64,000 nt of DNA from positions 1 to 64,000 of the forward strand of contig PHBK01000002.1 of assembly GCA_002840565.1 (NCBI GenBank), in the 5' to 3' direction. The stretch comes from Deltaproteobacteria bacterium HGW-Deltaproteobacteria-12. GTDB lineage: Bacteria; Desulfobacterota; Syntrophia; Syntrophales; Smithellaceae. Below the pieces are notes generated by a model. That model worked only from the letters and a program-made list of their open reading frames with translations, was not told the DNA's origin and made no database searches. The position numbers were made by a program, and so were the translations under genes. How positions within the stretch are numbered: position 1 is the first letter of the stretch; each line of letters opens with the position of its first letter. Below, piece after piece: positions 16,053 through 25,509 of this stretch.

Positions 16053-16909
16053 GTCTGCCGGAAGAATTCATCCATTAGCGGGTTGATGGTGTCGGCTTCC
16101 TCGTGCTGCAGCCAGTGAGTGGCCTTCTCAAATTTAACGAGGCGGCCCTGATCACAGAAAGCCATGCTTTTATCCGCCATTTCGGGCAGCAGGGCAACAT
16201 CGTTTATACCCCACAAAACAAGGGTGGGCATGGAGATTCTGAAACTGGGAGGTGCCGCCGATGGAACTTGCAGCAATGCCCTGTACCAGTTGACCATTGA
16301 AGAGAAGGCCTCGGGTTGCAGGAAAGCCTGCCGGTATGCTTCCAGTTCCTCCGGCTTAAATGTTCCGGGCCGGCTGTTCTCGGCAAGAAGGCTGACCGGC
16401 CACTGGTAGTTATCGGCGGAAGTAAATTTTTCAACCGCTCCCGGCAACTGAAAATAAAATATATACCAGCTTTTTGCCATCTGCTTTGCGTTGGTAAAGA
16501 GCGTTTTTGTCATGACGGCGGGATGGGGAACATTCATGATCACAAGGCGTGCGATGCGTTCGGGGTGTTGCAGAGCGACCCACCAGGAAACGGCTGCACC
16601 CCAGTCATGACCGACCAGGAATATCCTGTCGCGTTGATAGAAATCGATGATTCCCAATGCGTCCTTAGCAAGTTCATCTATTGCATAGGAGGCGATTCCT
16701 TTGGGCTTATCACTGAGATTGTAGCCGCGCTGGTCCGGTGTTACAACCAGGTAACCCTTATCCGCAAAATAGCCGATCTGCTTACGCCAGGCATACCAGA
16801 ATTCGGGAAAGCCGTGCAGGAACATAACCATAGGGCCATCCGCGGGTCCGCTTTCCATAACGTGAAGCCTTATTTGATTTGTTTCAATGTAGCGCTCCCT
16901 TGCCTCCAT
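16049..16909 (-). CDS. Alpha/beta hydrolase, epoxide hydrolase-like
   Basis: This 286-residue protein has the epoxide hydrolase/haloalkane dehalogenase branch of the alpha/beta fold. The oxyanion motif is HGFPEFWYAW (about residues 30-39), the nucleophile Asp is in VGHDWGAAVSWW (about 99-110), and the general base His is in ATHWLQHE near residue 266. A helical lid with tyrosines lies between about residues 140 and 220. It is the last gene of a minus-strand set with the Kef-type potassium efflux system, which suggests detoxification of electrophiles such as epoxides. The substrate cannot be told from the sequence. Confidence 0.82.
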   Translation of the reverse strand: MEARERYIETNQIRLHVMESGPADGPMVMFLHGFPEFWYAWRKQIGYFADKGYLVVTPDQRGYNLSDKPKGIASYAIDELAKDALGIIDFYQRDRIFLVGHDWGAAVSWWVALQHPERIARLVIMNVPHPAVMTKTLFTNAKQMAKSWYIFYFQLPGAVEKFTSADNYQWPVSLLAENSRPGTFKPEELEAYRQAFLQPEAFSSMVNWYRALLQVPSAAPPSFRISMPTLVLWGINDVALLPEMADKSMAFCDQGRLVKFEKATHWLQHEEADTINPLMDEFFRQT

Positions 16910-16922
16910 ATCTCAAATCCTT

Positions 16923-18788
16923 TCATGTTTGCTCTTTATAAACATCACTTTCCCAGGCATGGTCATTGATGTTGGGGACAGCCTCCCGGTCATTAGTCAG
17001 CAATTCTTCCTGAATAGAGATTTGCTCGCGGGTCTGGAAAATATAAGATGACTGGTCATGGCGGTGTGCTGCCAGGAGACGCAGCGCACCCTCGTCATAC
17101 TTGATGAATTTCTGGCCGGCGCGTGTGGCGCTGTAACGGCGAAAACCAAGTTTGATCAGCGCATCGACGCCTAAACGAACCGATGTGTCGAGCGATTCGC
17201 GATAAATATTTTCCACGCCGGCATCAAGCAATTCATAAGCGTCCAGGCGGCTTTTTGCTCGGACCATAACTGTCAAATTGGGAAATTCCTTTTTTGCTCT
17301 GTCGATCAGATCAAGATTAATTTCCGGAGAGTCAATGGCGGCAATCAATATTCTGGCCTGATCCGCACCGGCGGATTTCAATATATCCAGACGAGTGGCG
17401 TCGCCATAAAATACCGTAAACCCCATCTTGCGTAAAAGATCAACACGGTCCGAATCGTTATCCAGAATGGTCGTATTAATACCGCTGGCCCGCAAAAACC
17501 GGCCTATGGTGCTGCCAAAATGTCCGAATCCAGCAATAATGACCGGATTTTCTTCCCGGATCACATCGGGTTCATTTTTTTGGGGTGACTCTTTTGTGCC
17601 GAAATAGGGCAGAATAAAACGCTCGTTGAGAAGAAGAAGAACCGGCGTCAGTCCCATACTTGTAGCAGTGACCCCCATCATGATATCTGTCCAGGAAGCT
17701 GATAGAAGATGGAGCTGGTGCGTAAAACCGAAAAGAACAAAAGCAAACTCGCCCACCTGTGAAAGCGTTACGGTAAAGAGCATATTTTGGTCAAACGAGA
17801 GTCCGAAAATCTTTCCGGTAATGCCTGTAATTACTAATTTAATAAGAATGATGCCAACGACGATTCCCATGATCAGCAATGGTTGCTGAAGAATGAGACT
17901 GAAATTAATCGATGCGCCTACCGCAATGAAAAAGAGGCCGAGAAGCACTCCCTTAAAAGGTTCGATGTCGCTTTCGAGCTCATGCCGAAACTCGCTTGTG
18001 GCCAGAACTACGCCGGCCAGAAAAGCTCCCAATGCAGGGCTGAAACCGATGCGGATCATCAGATAAGAAATTCCGATAATGATCAGCAATGCCGATGCCG
18101 TAAAAATCTCCCGTAAATGAATGCCGGCAATAAATCTTAAAAAAGGAACGAAAACAAAGCGGCCTGCCAGCATAACCGCATTGGCGGCGATAAGCAGGGT
18201 CAGCGTTTGCGCCCAGCCGGGCATGCCTTCGATAAGCGGAGAAGGGCCGACGGCCGGTTTGACGGACGTGGAAATGGCGAGCAGCGGCAGAAGAGCCAGA
18301 ATTGGAATAACCGAAACGTCCTGAAACAGGGAGACGGCGAGCGCGCCCCTTGCCGCCTGTGTCTTTGTCAAGCCCCTTTCCCGAAAAGATTGCATGATAA
18401 TGGCGGTCGAAGACATTGAAACGGCCAGGCCGATGGCGACGGCGGCCTGCCAGCTGAATCCCAGCAGAAGAAAAACAAAGAAACTGAGCAGCGTTGTTCC
18501 GGCCATTTGCACCGATCCGGCCCCCAAAATCAGTTTTCGCATCCGCCAGAAGGTGGCAGGGTCCAGTTCCAGCCCGGCCAGAAAAAGCATCATCACCACG
18601 CCGAATTCGGCAAAGTGCATGATGTCCTTGCCTTCCTGACCGACAAAACCAAGGAAAAAAGGACCGATAATAATGCCGCCGATGATATAGCCCAGAACAG
18701 AACCCATCCCCAGCTTTTTGGCAACAGGGACAAACACGACTGCAGCGGCAAGATAAATCAAGGCATCATATAAAAAGGCGCTGCTCAT
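16923..18788 (-). CDS. KefB/KefC-type cation:proton antiporter with TrkA-N domain
   Basis: The 621-residue protein belongs to the CPA2 monovalent cation:proton antiporters. About twelve membrane helices occupy residues 1-385. An RCK/TrkA-N nucleotide-binding domain follows, beginning with NPVIIAGFGHFGSTIGRFLR (near residue 410, GxGxxG motif) and the acidic TILDND end. A C-terminal tail completes it. In Enterobacteria, Kef systems are held shut by glutathione and opened by glutathione adducts, so that potassium efflux acidifies and protects the cell against electrophiles. Its upstream partner is a KefF/G-like flavoprotein whose stop lies four bases before this start. Confidence 0.9.
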   Translation of the reverse strand: MSSAFLYDALIYLAAAVVFVPVAKKLGMGSVLGYIIGGIIIGPFFLGFVGQEGKDIMHFAEFGVVMMLFLAGLELDPATFWRMRKLILGAGSVQMAGTTLLSFFVFLLLGFSWQAAVAIGLAVSMSSTAIIMQSFRERGLTKTQAARGALAVSLFQDVSVIPILALLPLLAISTSVKPAVGPSPLIEGMPGWAQTLTLLIAANAVMLAGRFVFVPFLRFIAGIHLREIFTASALLIIIGISYLMIRIGFSPALGAFLAGVVLATSEFRHELESDIEPFKGVLLGLFFIAVGASINFSLILQQPLLIMGIVVGIILIKLVITGITGKIFGLSFDQNMLFTVTLSQVGEFAFVLFGFTHQLHLLSASWTDIMMGVTATSMGLTPVLLLLNERFILPYFGTKESPQKNEPDVIREENPVIIAGFGHFGSTIGRFLRASGINTTILDNDSDRVDLLRKMGFTVFYGDATRLDILKSAGADQARILIAAIDSPEINLDLIDRAKKEFPNLTVMVRAKSRLDAYELLDAGVENIYRESLDTSVRLGVDALIKLGFRRYSATRAGQKFIKYDEGALRLLAAHRHDQSSYIFQTREQISIQEELLTNDREAVPNINDHAWESDVYKEQT

Positions 18789-18792
18789 AGTT

Positions 18793-19395
18793 TTATTGCC
18801 CTCGATCCGCCAGAAGCCAGTCGTTCAGATATTCATACTTGCCGATGTCTTCCAGGCGATATTGGCCGGCGCCCAGCCTGGTGATAAGTTTATGATAAAG
18901 CACCGCGTGTTCAACCAATTGCTGATCGTTCAGCAGGTGCGTGCCATGCACGGCAAAAGGCGGCAGATAAATCATCTTGCAAAGCGCCGCGGTCTGTTCA
19001 AAGGGTGCAAGAAACTGGCGGATCGTAAAACGATTGCGGGCATCGGGTGAATAAACCTGCCTGGTCCCGCCAACTGTCAGGGCATTAAAAACCAACTTAT
19101 CCTTCAGGGCGTTACCCTGCGAGCCGTGCGCCCAGCCGTATTCCAGAACGACATCCATCCACTGTTTGAGCATTGCCGGTGAGCTGTACATATAAAAAGG
19201 ATAATGCCAGATGATCACATCATGTTCCGTCAACAGTGCTTTTTCCCGCTCGACATCAATATTGAAATCCGGATACTGCTCATACAGATCATTAAGAACC
19301 AAACCCGGCAGTTTTTCAATATTATTCAAAAGAATGCGATTTGCCCTGGACTTCTCAAAACGCGGATGTGAGAAAACTATCAGAATTTTATTCAT
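18793..19395 (-). CDS. NAD(P)H-dependent quinone oxidoreductase, Kef ancillary type
   Basis: A 200-residue flavodoxin-fold protein of the NQO1/KefF/KefG family. The FMN-phosphate loop KILIVFSHPRFEKSRANRIL is at the N-terminus. WHYPFYMYSSPAMLKQWMD (about residues 64-82) and LTVGGTRQVYSPD (about 110) are family signatures. KefF and KefG are needed for full activity of the KefC and KefB antiporters and also reduce quinones. The immediate coupling to the antiporter gene supports that role. It is the first gene of the minus-strand operon. Confidence 0.9.
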   Translation of the reverse strand: MNKILIVFSHPRFEKSRANRILLNNIEKLPGLVLNDLYEQYPDFNIDVEREKALLTEHDVIIWHYPFYMYSSPAMLKQWMDVVLEYGWAHGSQGNALKDKLVFNALTVGGTRQVYSPDARNRFTIRQFLAPFEQTAALCKMIYLPPFAVHGTHLLNDQQLVEHAVLYHKLITRLGAGQYRLEDIGKYEYLNDWLLADRGQ

Positions 19396-19565
19396 GGAAT
19401 GCTCTTAAGTTATCGTACAAAAGCAACAATACCGAAGAATTATTGAAGGGATCCCGCCTTTATGGCAGCCCAGTATAAGAAAAACACCAGAGTCTGTCAA
19501 TGAAAATAGGGCCAATGTCCAATCGCCAGGCATGACAAAAGGTTTAATATTGGGAATGGTTGAAT

Positions 19566-19856
19566 TTAGCGGCGGTATTTATGATAGCCTGCCCACACCC
19601 AGAATGCACCCCAGCCGGCGACCACGGGTCCCAGACCGACATAGAGAAACAGAATTGTATTTTTCTCCCAGGGTTGCAGAAAGGCGGCCGAGCCGGCTAC
19701 CCAGAAAATCGTAACCAGGATGGCCAGACGCATCCATCCCTTCAGTGCTGGAACAAGCTCGGGACTGTTTTTTACAGGTGCAGGTTTGCTGCCCATCAAA
19801 CGGGGAAGAAAAAAGATCGCCAGGGCGATGGCGACCACCACCAGAATTTCTTGCAT
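19566..19856 (-). CDS. Small membrane protein of unknown function
   Basis: This 96-residue protein has about three hydrophobic segments (residues 3-20, 40-62 and 68-90) and a basic C-terminus HKYRR. I recognise no family. It stands alone between the Kef operon and the flavin-binding protein gene. The ATG is preceded by GAGGTG, which supports it as a real gene. Confidence 0.6.
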   Translation of the reverse strand: MQEILVVVAIALAIFFLPRLMGSKPAPVKNSPELVPALKGWMRLAILVTIFWVAGSAAFLQPWEKNTILFLYVGLGPVVAGWGAFWVWAGYHKYRR

Positions 19857-19956
19857 ATTGACACCTCATTCCGCAGGGACTGAACTGATCATGTGTTGAT
19901 TGCCCGATAATACGGCGGATTGGCTATTGAGCAGATTTATCAGCAATCCGTAATTA

Positions 19957-20418
19957 TTAATAACCGGATTTCTTGCCCGTAATTTTTTCAATACTGACAC
20001 AAAGCACGGCCACTTTTTCCAGCGCTTCCGCCTCATAAGAAAAGTCGCTCAAGCCCGCATATTTTTCCACCAGGTAATTCAGAGCCTGCTGCTTTTCCTC
20101 AGTCTTATCCAAAAACGAAGCCCGGCCGAATCCGATCACACTCCGGTATCGGGTGCCCCAGGAGCAGGGCAGATCTCCCGGAACGATTTCTATATCAAGA
20201 TCAATTTCAAAACAGACCCGGTTGTTCTTCCGGAGAATGTCAATTTTTCTTCCTTCCGGGCTGGAGTGAAAATAAAGATAATTATTGCGAACCACGAAAT
20301 TGACCGGAAAAATGTATGGACAATTGCCGTCAACCAGAGCGATCCGGCAGACGGTGGCTTTGTGCATAATAGCCGCAATTTCCCCGCTGTCCGTAATTTC
20401 TTTATCGTGCCTTCGCAT
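19957..20418 (-). CDS. Pyridoxamine 5'-phosphate oxidase-like flavin-binding protein
   Basis: The 153-residue protein resembles the NimA/PNPOx-like split-barrel family, which binds FMN or related cofactors. The N-terminal MRRHDKEITDSGEIAAIM matches the start of many NimA-type proteins. PYIFPVNFVVRNNYLYFHSS is the usual barrel strand pair, and WGTRYRSVIGFGRA is a family segment near residue 95. Members include nitroimidazole reductases and proteins of unknown substrate, so no precise reaction can be given. It is transcribed alone, divergent from the kinase operon. Confidence 0.78.
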   Translation of the reverse strand: MRRHDKEITDSGEIAAIMHKATVCRIALVDGNCPYIFPVNFVVRNNYLYFHSSPEGRKIDILRKNNRVCFEIDLDIEIVPGDLPCSWGTRYRSVIGFGRASFLDKTEEKQQALNYLVEKYAGLSDFSYEAEALEKVAVLCVSIEKITGKKSGY

Positions 20419-20534
20419 TTGCTTCCTGTTTTCCTGAAAAATATTAACAAGAAATCTTGCTAAATACTCATTACTTATGATAAAAACTCTACGAGATTAG
20501 ATTTTCTAAGTGCCCTTCCGCCCAAGGAGTCTAC

Positions 20535-23006
20535 ATGAAGAAAATTAAAAAGTCGACGATTTCTGATTTTATTTTAGGAATCGTTTTGCTGCTGCTGACT
20601 ATCTTTGCTTTTTTCCTTTCCTGGGGACCGTTGGAAACGCTGGAATATGGCATTTATGATTTGAGCGCCAATCTGCGGGTAAAACAATCGAAGGCCCCTG
20701 TGGCCGTCATCGCCATTGATGAGCAAAGCATTGCCAACCTTGGCCGCTGGCCCTGGCCCCGCGCCTATATCGCTGCCATGGTGGAGCTGCTGCAATCTTA
20801 TAATGTGAAAGTAATCGGTCTGGACATTATTTATTCGGAAAAAGATGTCAATCAAGGCCTCCTGGAAGTGCGCAACCTGATCAAAACTATGGAAAGCAAT
20901 CCGGATTATGCCCGGAAAAGCTTTGATGGCATCTTGACATCTCTCAAAGAATCAGAAAAAAAGCTCGATAATGACACTATTCTGGCCAATGCAATTGCCG
21001 CCAGTAAAAATGTCGTGCTTCCTTTATTCTTTGTTTCCGGCAATCCCACGGGGAGAACAGCTTCCAACCTGCCCGATTATCTGCAAAACAATTCTCTGCC
21101 GCAAACAGGTACGGATAACAGCCTGACCGCAAGGGAAATCGTTCCCCCCATCGCCGAGTTTGCCGCAGTCTCTCAGGGATTAGGGCATATCAACATTATT
21201 GCCGACCGCGACGGCACGGTGCGCAGCGAGCCGCTTTTTATTAATTTTGAAGAACAGCTTTTTCCTTCTTTCGCCCTGCAACTGACTTTGAAATACCTCA
21301 ATTTCGATTTGAAAAAAATGCAACTGGGCAGGGAAATTAAGTTCGGCCGCAAAGTAATACCTGTTTATGACAACAACAGAATGCTAATCAGCTTTGCTAC
21401 GGGTATCCCTAATTATTCATTTTTTGATGTCGTCAACAAGAAGATCACGCCCGATGTTTTTAAGGATAAGATTGTCATTATTGCCCTCAGCGCGGCCGGA
21501 TTAGGCGCAATGCAGGTCACTCCCTCGGCAGTCAATGTTCCGCCGGGCACAATCATTGCCAACGTTATAGAAAATATTCTTAACGACGACCACATCGTGC
21601 GTCCGGACTGGGCAACCACTCTGGAATTAATAATGATCATTGTTTTCGGCCTTTATATTGCGCTGGTCATTCCGCAAATCAAAGCCGGCATCAGCGCGGT
21701 TGTTTCCCTTGTTCTTCTGCTGGGCTGGATGATTACGACCGTCTATCTTTTTGCCGCCTATGGCTATTGGGTAAAGTCACTTTATCCGGCGCTTATCCTG
21801 ATTATCGGCTACATCTTCATCGTTTCCAAACGCTATCTGCTGACGGAAAAAACGAAAGATCGCATGGAGGCCGATGGCGTGGAAACCAACAAAATGCTCG
21901 GTTTGTCCTTCCAGGGGCAGGGTCTGCTGGATATGGCTTTCGACAAATTCCGGAAATGTCCCGTTGAAGATGAATCCGTCAAAGAGTTGCTCTATAATCT
22001 GGGGCTGGATTTTGAGAGAAAACGGATGTTCAACAAAGCGGTTGCGGTTTACGAACATATTGCCCAGGACGGTAATTTCAAAGACATCAACGAGCGCATC
22101 AAGAAACTGAATACGGCGGGAGAAACCATGATTTTCGGCCTGTCCGGAGCTAAAAAAGAAGCCACCGTCATTATGAATAACACCGAAATCAAGCCGACCC
22201 TGGGACGTTATGAGATTGTCAAAGAATTAGGACGCGGGGCCATGGGTACGGTATTCCTGGGCAAAGACCCGCGGATTAACCGCGAAGTGGCTATCAAAAC
22301 TTTAAGATATGAAGAAATAGATGCCGAACAGCTCGACGAAGTGAAAAAAAGATTCTTCCGGGAAGCAGAGGCAGCCGGCAAATTATCGCACCCCAATATT
22401 GTCACCATTTTCGATGTCGGTGAGGATTATGAAATTGCCTATATGGCCATGGAATTACTGGATGGGTCTGATCTGGGCAAATATTGCCGGAAAGAAAACC
22501 TCCTGGCGTCAAAAGAAATCGTCCGTGTTGTTTCCTGTGTCGCTTCCGCGCTGGATTATGCGCATACCAACGGTATTGTTCATCGGGACATCAAACCGGC
22601 TAATATCATGATCTTGAATAATGGCGAGGTCAAGGTGGCCGATTTTGGCATTGCCCGTGTCATGTCCTCATCCAGAACGCAAACCGGAGTTATCCTGGGC
22701 ACTCCCAGCTACATGTCACCGGAGCAGATAGCCGGGAAAAAGGTGGACGGGCGTTCTGATTTATTTTCACTGGGCGTTGTTTTATATGAACTTATTGCCG
22801 GGGAAAAACCATTCAGCGGAGAAAGCATTACGACCCTGATGTACAATATAACATCATCCCCGCCGCCGTCGATCAAAGAACTGTCTCCCGATATTCCGGA
22901 GAAATTAGTGCCGATAGTGGAAAAACTGCTGGCCAAAGAAGTCACAGCCCGTTACCAGAGCGGCAAAGAATTAGCGGATGATTTGCTTGCTTGTTTAATT
23001 CACTAA
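20535..23006 (+). CDS. CHASE2 sensor serine/threonine protein kinase
   Basis: The 823-residue protein is a transmembrane receptor kinase. A first helix (about residues 11-30) leads to a large extracytoplasmic CHASE2 sensor domain (about 40-340), followed by about three helices (355-440) and a short helical linker with TPR-like character (450-530). The C-terminal Hanks-type kinase (about 555-820) has GRGAMGTVFLG near 565, VAIKTL, HRDIKPANIM near 683, DFGIAR near 704, and SPEQIAGKKVDGRSDLFSLG. It differs from PknB in having the sensor N-terminal and the kinase C-terminal. It is followed by a matching PP2C phosphatase and an FHA protein, giving a complete phospho-signalling module. The ligand is unknown. 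Confidence 0.92.
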   Translation: MKKIKKSTISDFILGIVLLLLTIFAFFLSWGPLETLEYGIYDLSANLRVKQSKAPVAVIAIDEQSIANLGRWPWPRAYIAAMVELLQSYNVKVIGLDIIYSEKDVNQGLLEVRNLIKTMESNPDYARKSFDGILTSLKESEKKLDNDTILANAIAASKNVVLPLFFVSGNPTGRTASNLPDYLQNNSLPQTGTDNSLTAREIVPPIAEFAAVSQGLGHINIIADRDGTVRSEPLFINFEEQLFPSFALQLTLKYLNFDLKKMQLGREIKFGRKVIPVYDNNRMLISFATGIPNYSFFDVVNKKITPDVFKDKIVIIALSAAGLGAMQVTPSAVNVPPGTIIANVIENILNDDHIVRPDWATTLELIMIIVFGLYIALVIPQIKAGISAVVSLVLLLGWMITTVYLFAAYGYWVKSLYPALILIIGYIFIVSKRYLLTEKTKDRMEADGVETNKMLGLSFQGQGLLDMAFDKFRKCPVEDESVKELLYNLGLDFERKRMFNKAVAVYEHIAQDGNFKDINERIKKLNTAGETMIFGLSGAKKEATVIMNNTEIKPTLGRYEIVKELGRGAMGTVFLGKDPRINREVAIKTLRYEEIDAEQLDEVKKRFFREAEAAGKLSHPNIVTIFDVGEDYEIAYMAMELLDGSDLGKYCRKENLLASKEIVRVVSCVASALDYAHTNGIVHRDIKPANIMILNNGEVKVADFGIARVMSSSRTQTGVILGTPSYMSPEQIAGKKVDGRSDLFSLGVVLYELIAGEKPFSGESITTLMYNITSSPPPSIKELSPDIPEKLVPIVEKLLAKEVTARYQSGKELADDLLACLIH

Positions 23007-23016
23007 GGAGGCTTAA

Positions 23017-23811
23017 TTGATTTTAACTGCCGGCGGTAAAACCGATCAGGGTTTGGTGCGCGCCAACAACGAGGATAATTTTTATCTGGATGAAAAACTC
23101 GGCCTGCTCGTCGTTGCCGATGGCATGGGCGGTCATGCCTCGGGAGAGATAGCAAGTCAATTGGCCGTTAATGTTATCAGGGATTATTTTCAGGGGCCGC
23201 AAAAACTGATCGGCAATGCCAACCCCGCCTTTTCCGAGGCTACCAATAAACTCAGCTGCGCCATCCAACTGGCTAATCAGGCCGTTTATGAAGCGGCACA
23301 AGGTTCGCCGCAGCTCAAGGGCATGGGCACCACCATTGTGGCCGTCCTTCTGAAGAGGAATAAATTAAGCATCGCCCATATTGGCGACAGCCGGGCTTAC
23401 CTGATTCGCGCCGGTAACATCGACCAGTTGACCGATGATCATTCGATGGTTAACGAACAGGTAAAACATGATATAATCTCCCGGGAAGAAGCGACTAAAT
23501 CAGAAATGCGGAATATTCTCACCAAGGCCCTGGGGATCAGTGCGGAAATGGAAGCTGATCTGGATGAACTTACTCTTTTCAGTGATGATATTTTGCTCTT
23601 GTGCAGCGATGGCCTTACTACTATGCTCAGCGATGAGGCTATCATGGATATCATTTCTGCTGCCGGCAACTCTGCCGCCGCCTGTGATTTTCTGATTAAT
23701 GCAGCCAATGAACAAGGCGGCAAAGATAACATTACGGTTGCCGTCGGCTATCTAAAGAAAAAAAAATGGTATTCCGCTTTATTTAAATTCATGGAATTTT
23801 TCCGGAGGTGA
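23017..23811 (+). CDS. PP2C-type serine/threonine phosphatase
   Basis: A 264-residue metal-dependent phosphatase of the PP2C/Stp1 family, the natural antagonist of the upstream kinase. Metal and catalytic motifs are visible: RANNEDNF near residue 16, VADGMGGHASGE near 33, GDSRAYLIR near 126, LLCSDGLT near 191 and GGKDNITV near 234. The start is TTG 23017, preceded by AAGGAGG at 23005-23011. It begins ten bases after the kinase gene ends, and the FHA gene starts four bases after it. Confidence 0.93.
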   Translation: MILTAGGKTDQGLVRANNEDNFYLDEKLGLLVVADGMGGHASGEIASQLAVNVIRDYFQGPQKLIGNANPAFSEATNKLSCAIQLANQAVYEAAQGSPQLKGMGTTIVAVLLKRNKLSIAHIGDSRAYLIRAGNIDQLTDDHSMVNEQVKHDIISREEATKSEMRNILTKALGISAEMEADLDELTLFSDDILLLCSDGLTTMLSDEAIMDIISAAGNSAAACDFLINAANEQGGKDNITVAVGYLKKKKWYSALFKFMEFFRR

Positions 23812-23814
23812 CAT

Positions 23815-24516
23815 ATGGCAAAGATCCTGCTTAAATACAAAGAAGCTGTCGTCCAAGAAATCATACTGGAGAAAGAATTGACGACTATCGGCCGCAAACC
23901 GGACAACGATATCATTATTGATAATCAAGCTGTGTCCGGGCACCATGCCCGGATTAAAATGGAAGGCGACGAAGTGTCGCTGGAAGACTTAAACAGCCTG
24001 AACGGTACCTATGTCAATAGCCAGAAAGTTTCCAAGACAGAGCTTTTTAATGATGATATTGTTTTAATCGGCGTGCACACGCTGCATGTTTATTCCGACA
24101 AACAAAGGGTGGTAGATAAGAAGAGTTTTGCTGTCCGCGGCCGGTCGATGGATGAAACTATGGTTATCGCCCCGGATGATAAAAAGAAAATAATCACTGC
24201 TGCCGATAAAAGCATCCCGGAACCGCTGGGCGGTTTTCTGGTACTGGAAGGATCGACGGAACAAAGGGAATATGAACTCAAAGAAAGAGTTTCAGCGATC
24301 GGAAAAGAAGATGGTTCCGCCATCAAAATGAAGGGATTTTTTGCCCCCAAACTGGCCGCTTTGATTAACCGCCGCAAAGAAGGTTATTTTATCACCCCCT
24401 CCGGCGGTAAAGAATTGAGGGTTAACGGCAAGGCTATAGACCGTCGTTACGATCTGAAAGACGGCGATATTGTGGAAGTGGGCAATCTGAAGCTGCAATT
24501 TTATCTTAAAGAATAG
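23815..24516 (+). CDS. Protein with two FHA domains
   Basis: This 233-residue protein has an N-terminal FHA domain (about residues 20-95), which binds phosphothreonine peptides, with the family residues TIGRKPDNDIII, SGHHARI and NSLNGTYVN. The C-terminal part (about 140-230) looks like a second, divergent FHA fold (GKEDGSAIKMKG, then NRRKEGYFITP, then VNGKAI) whose phosphothreonine-binding Arg and Ser are not obvious. It has no membrane segment. As the third gene of the kinase/phosphatase operon it is the likely phospho-dependent adaptor or effector. Confidence 0.88.
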   Translation: MAKILLKYKEAVVQEIILEKELTTIGRKPDNDIIIDNQAVSGHHARIKMEGDEVSLEDLNSLNGTYVNSQKVSKTELFNDDIVLIGVHTLHVYSDKQRVVDKKSFAVRGRSMDETMVIAPDDKKKIITAADKSIPEPLGGFLVLEGSTEQREYELKERVSAIGKEDGSAIKMKGFFAPKLAALINRRKEGYFITPSGGKELRVNGKAIDRRYDLKDGDIVEVGNLKLQFYLKE

Positions 24517-24517
24517 A

Positions 24518-25333
24518 ATGTCATTCGTGGATATAAAAAACAACCAGGCGATAGGAGTTTTTGACTCGGGGATTGGCGGTCTGACTGTCGTGCGCGCCCT
24601 CATGGAGCGCCTGCCTTTCGAAAATATCATCTATTTTGGCGATACCGCACGGGTGCCCTACGGCATCAAGTCGGTAGAAACCATCAACCGCTATGCTGCA
24701 CAAATCACTGACTTTCTTCTGAAAAAAGAGGTAAAGCTGCTGGTTGTCGCCTGCAATACGATGGCTGCCGTGGCTTATCAAACCATTAAAGACTTGTCGC
24801 CGGTGCCGGTGCTGGAAGTTATCGAAGCCAGCGCCCGCAATGCGGCGGCGGCAACAGCGACAAAATCCATCGGCGTTATCGGCACACCGGCAACAATTAA
24901 CAGCAATGCCTACGCCCGGGCCATTCATCTGCTGGATAAGGAAGCTAAAATCTATTCCCAGGCCTGCCCGCTTTTTGTTCCTGTGGTGGAAGAAGGCTGG
25001 CTCGATCACCCCGCAACCCGTCTGATTGCCCAGGAATATTTAAAACCGGTGCTGGCCGAACAAATTGACACGTTGGTTCTGGGGTGCACTCATTATCCGC
25101 TTTTAAAACCGTTGTTGCAGGAAATTGCCGGACCGGAAATAAATCTTATCGACTCGGCGGAGGCAATGGCCGATGCCACCGGCAATTTGCTCAAAGAGCT
25201 CAAACTGGGTAATGCCAGCCGGCAGCCGCCGCAATATCTGTTTTGTGTCAGTGACGTGCCCTACCGCTTTCAAACCATCGGGGAACGATTTTTAGGCCGG
25301 TCTTTAGGCCAGGTGGAGCTGGTCAGGCTGTAG
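24518..25333 (+). CDS. murI: Glutamate racemase
   Basis: The 271-residue enzyme makes D-glutamate for peptidoglycan. The two catalytic cysteines are in VACNTMAAV (near residue 77) and LGCTHYPLL (near residue 190). GVFDSGIGGLTV near the N-terminus is the family signature. It begins one base after the FHA gene, so it lies at the end of the kinase operon, a hint that the signalling module touches cell-wall synthesis. Its last codons (QVELVRL and stop) form the left copy of a perfect 27-bp direct repeat whose second copy is 7.7 kb downstream, so the gene end coincides with the insertion point of a genomic island. Confidence 0.95.
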   Translation: MSFVDIKNNQAIGVFDSGIGGLTVVRALMERLPFENIIYFGDTARVPYGIKSVETINRYAAQITDFLLKKEVKLLVVACNTMAAVAYQTIKDLSPVPVLEVIEASARNAAAATATKSIGVIGTPATINSNAYARAIHLLDKEAKIYSQACPLFVPVVEEGWLDHPATRLIAQEYLKPVLAEQIDTLVLGCTHYPLLKPLLQEIAGPEINLIDSAEAMADATGNLLKELKLGNASRQPPQYLFCVSDVPYRFQTIGERFLGRSLGQVELVRL

Positions 25334-25337
25334 AAAA
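25311..25337 (+). repeat. 27-bp direct repeat, left copy (end of murI)
   Basis: The 27 bases beginning AGGTGGAGCT and ending GTAGAAAA are identical to 33085-33111. This copy contains the last seven codons and stop of murI. It marks the left boundary of the restriction-modification island. Confidence 0.9.
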
Positions 25338-25444
25338 TAAATTTTCCGCCATATATAGTTGGAAATGTGAGCCCAAATCACTCGGAGATATACTTCCCCC
25401 ATCAACAGTGCATTGTAAATAATCAATATTTAACTGATTTTTAA

Positions 25445-25472
25445 TTGCAATGTTTTGAAGAAGTAGTATTAT
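25445..25472 (+). promoter_or_regulatory. Probable promoter of the hsd operon
   Basis: TTGCAA (25445-25450) and TATTAT (25467-25472) are separated by 16 bases and lie about 40 bases before the hsdR start, in AT-rich sequence inside the island. Confidence 0.4.
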
Positions 25473-25509
25473 TCGACGCACTGATTATTTAATAGATGCA
25501 TGCTGTGAT

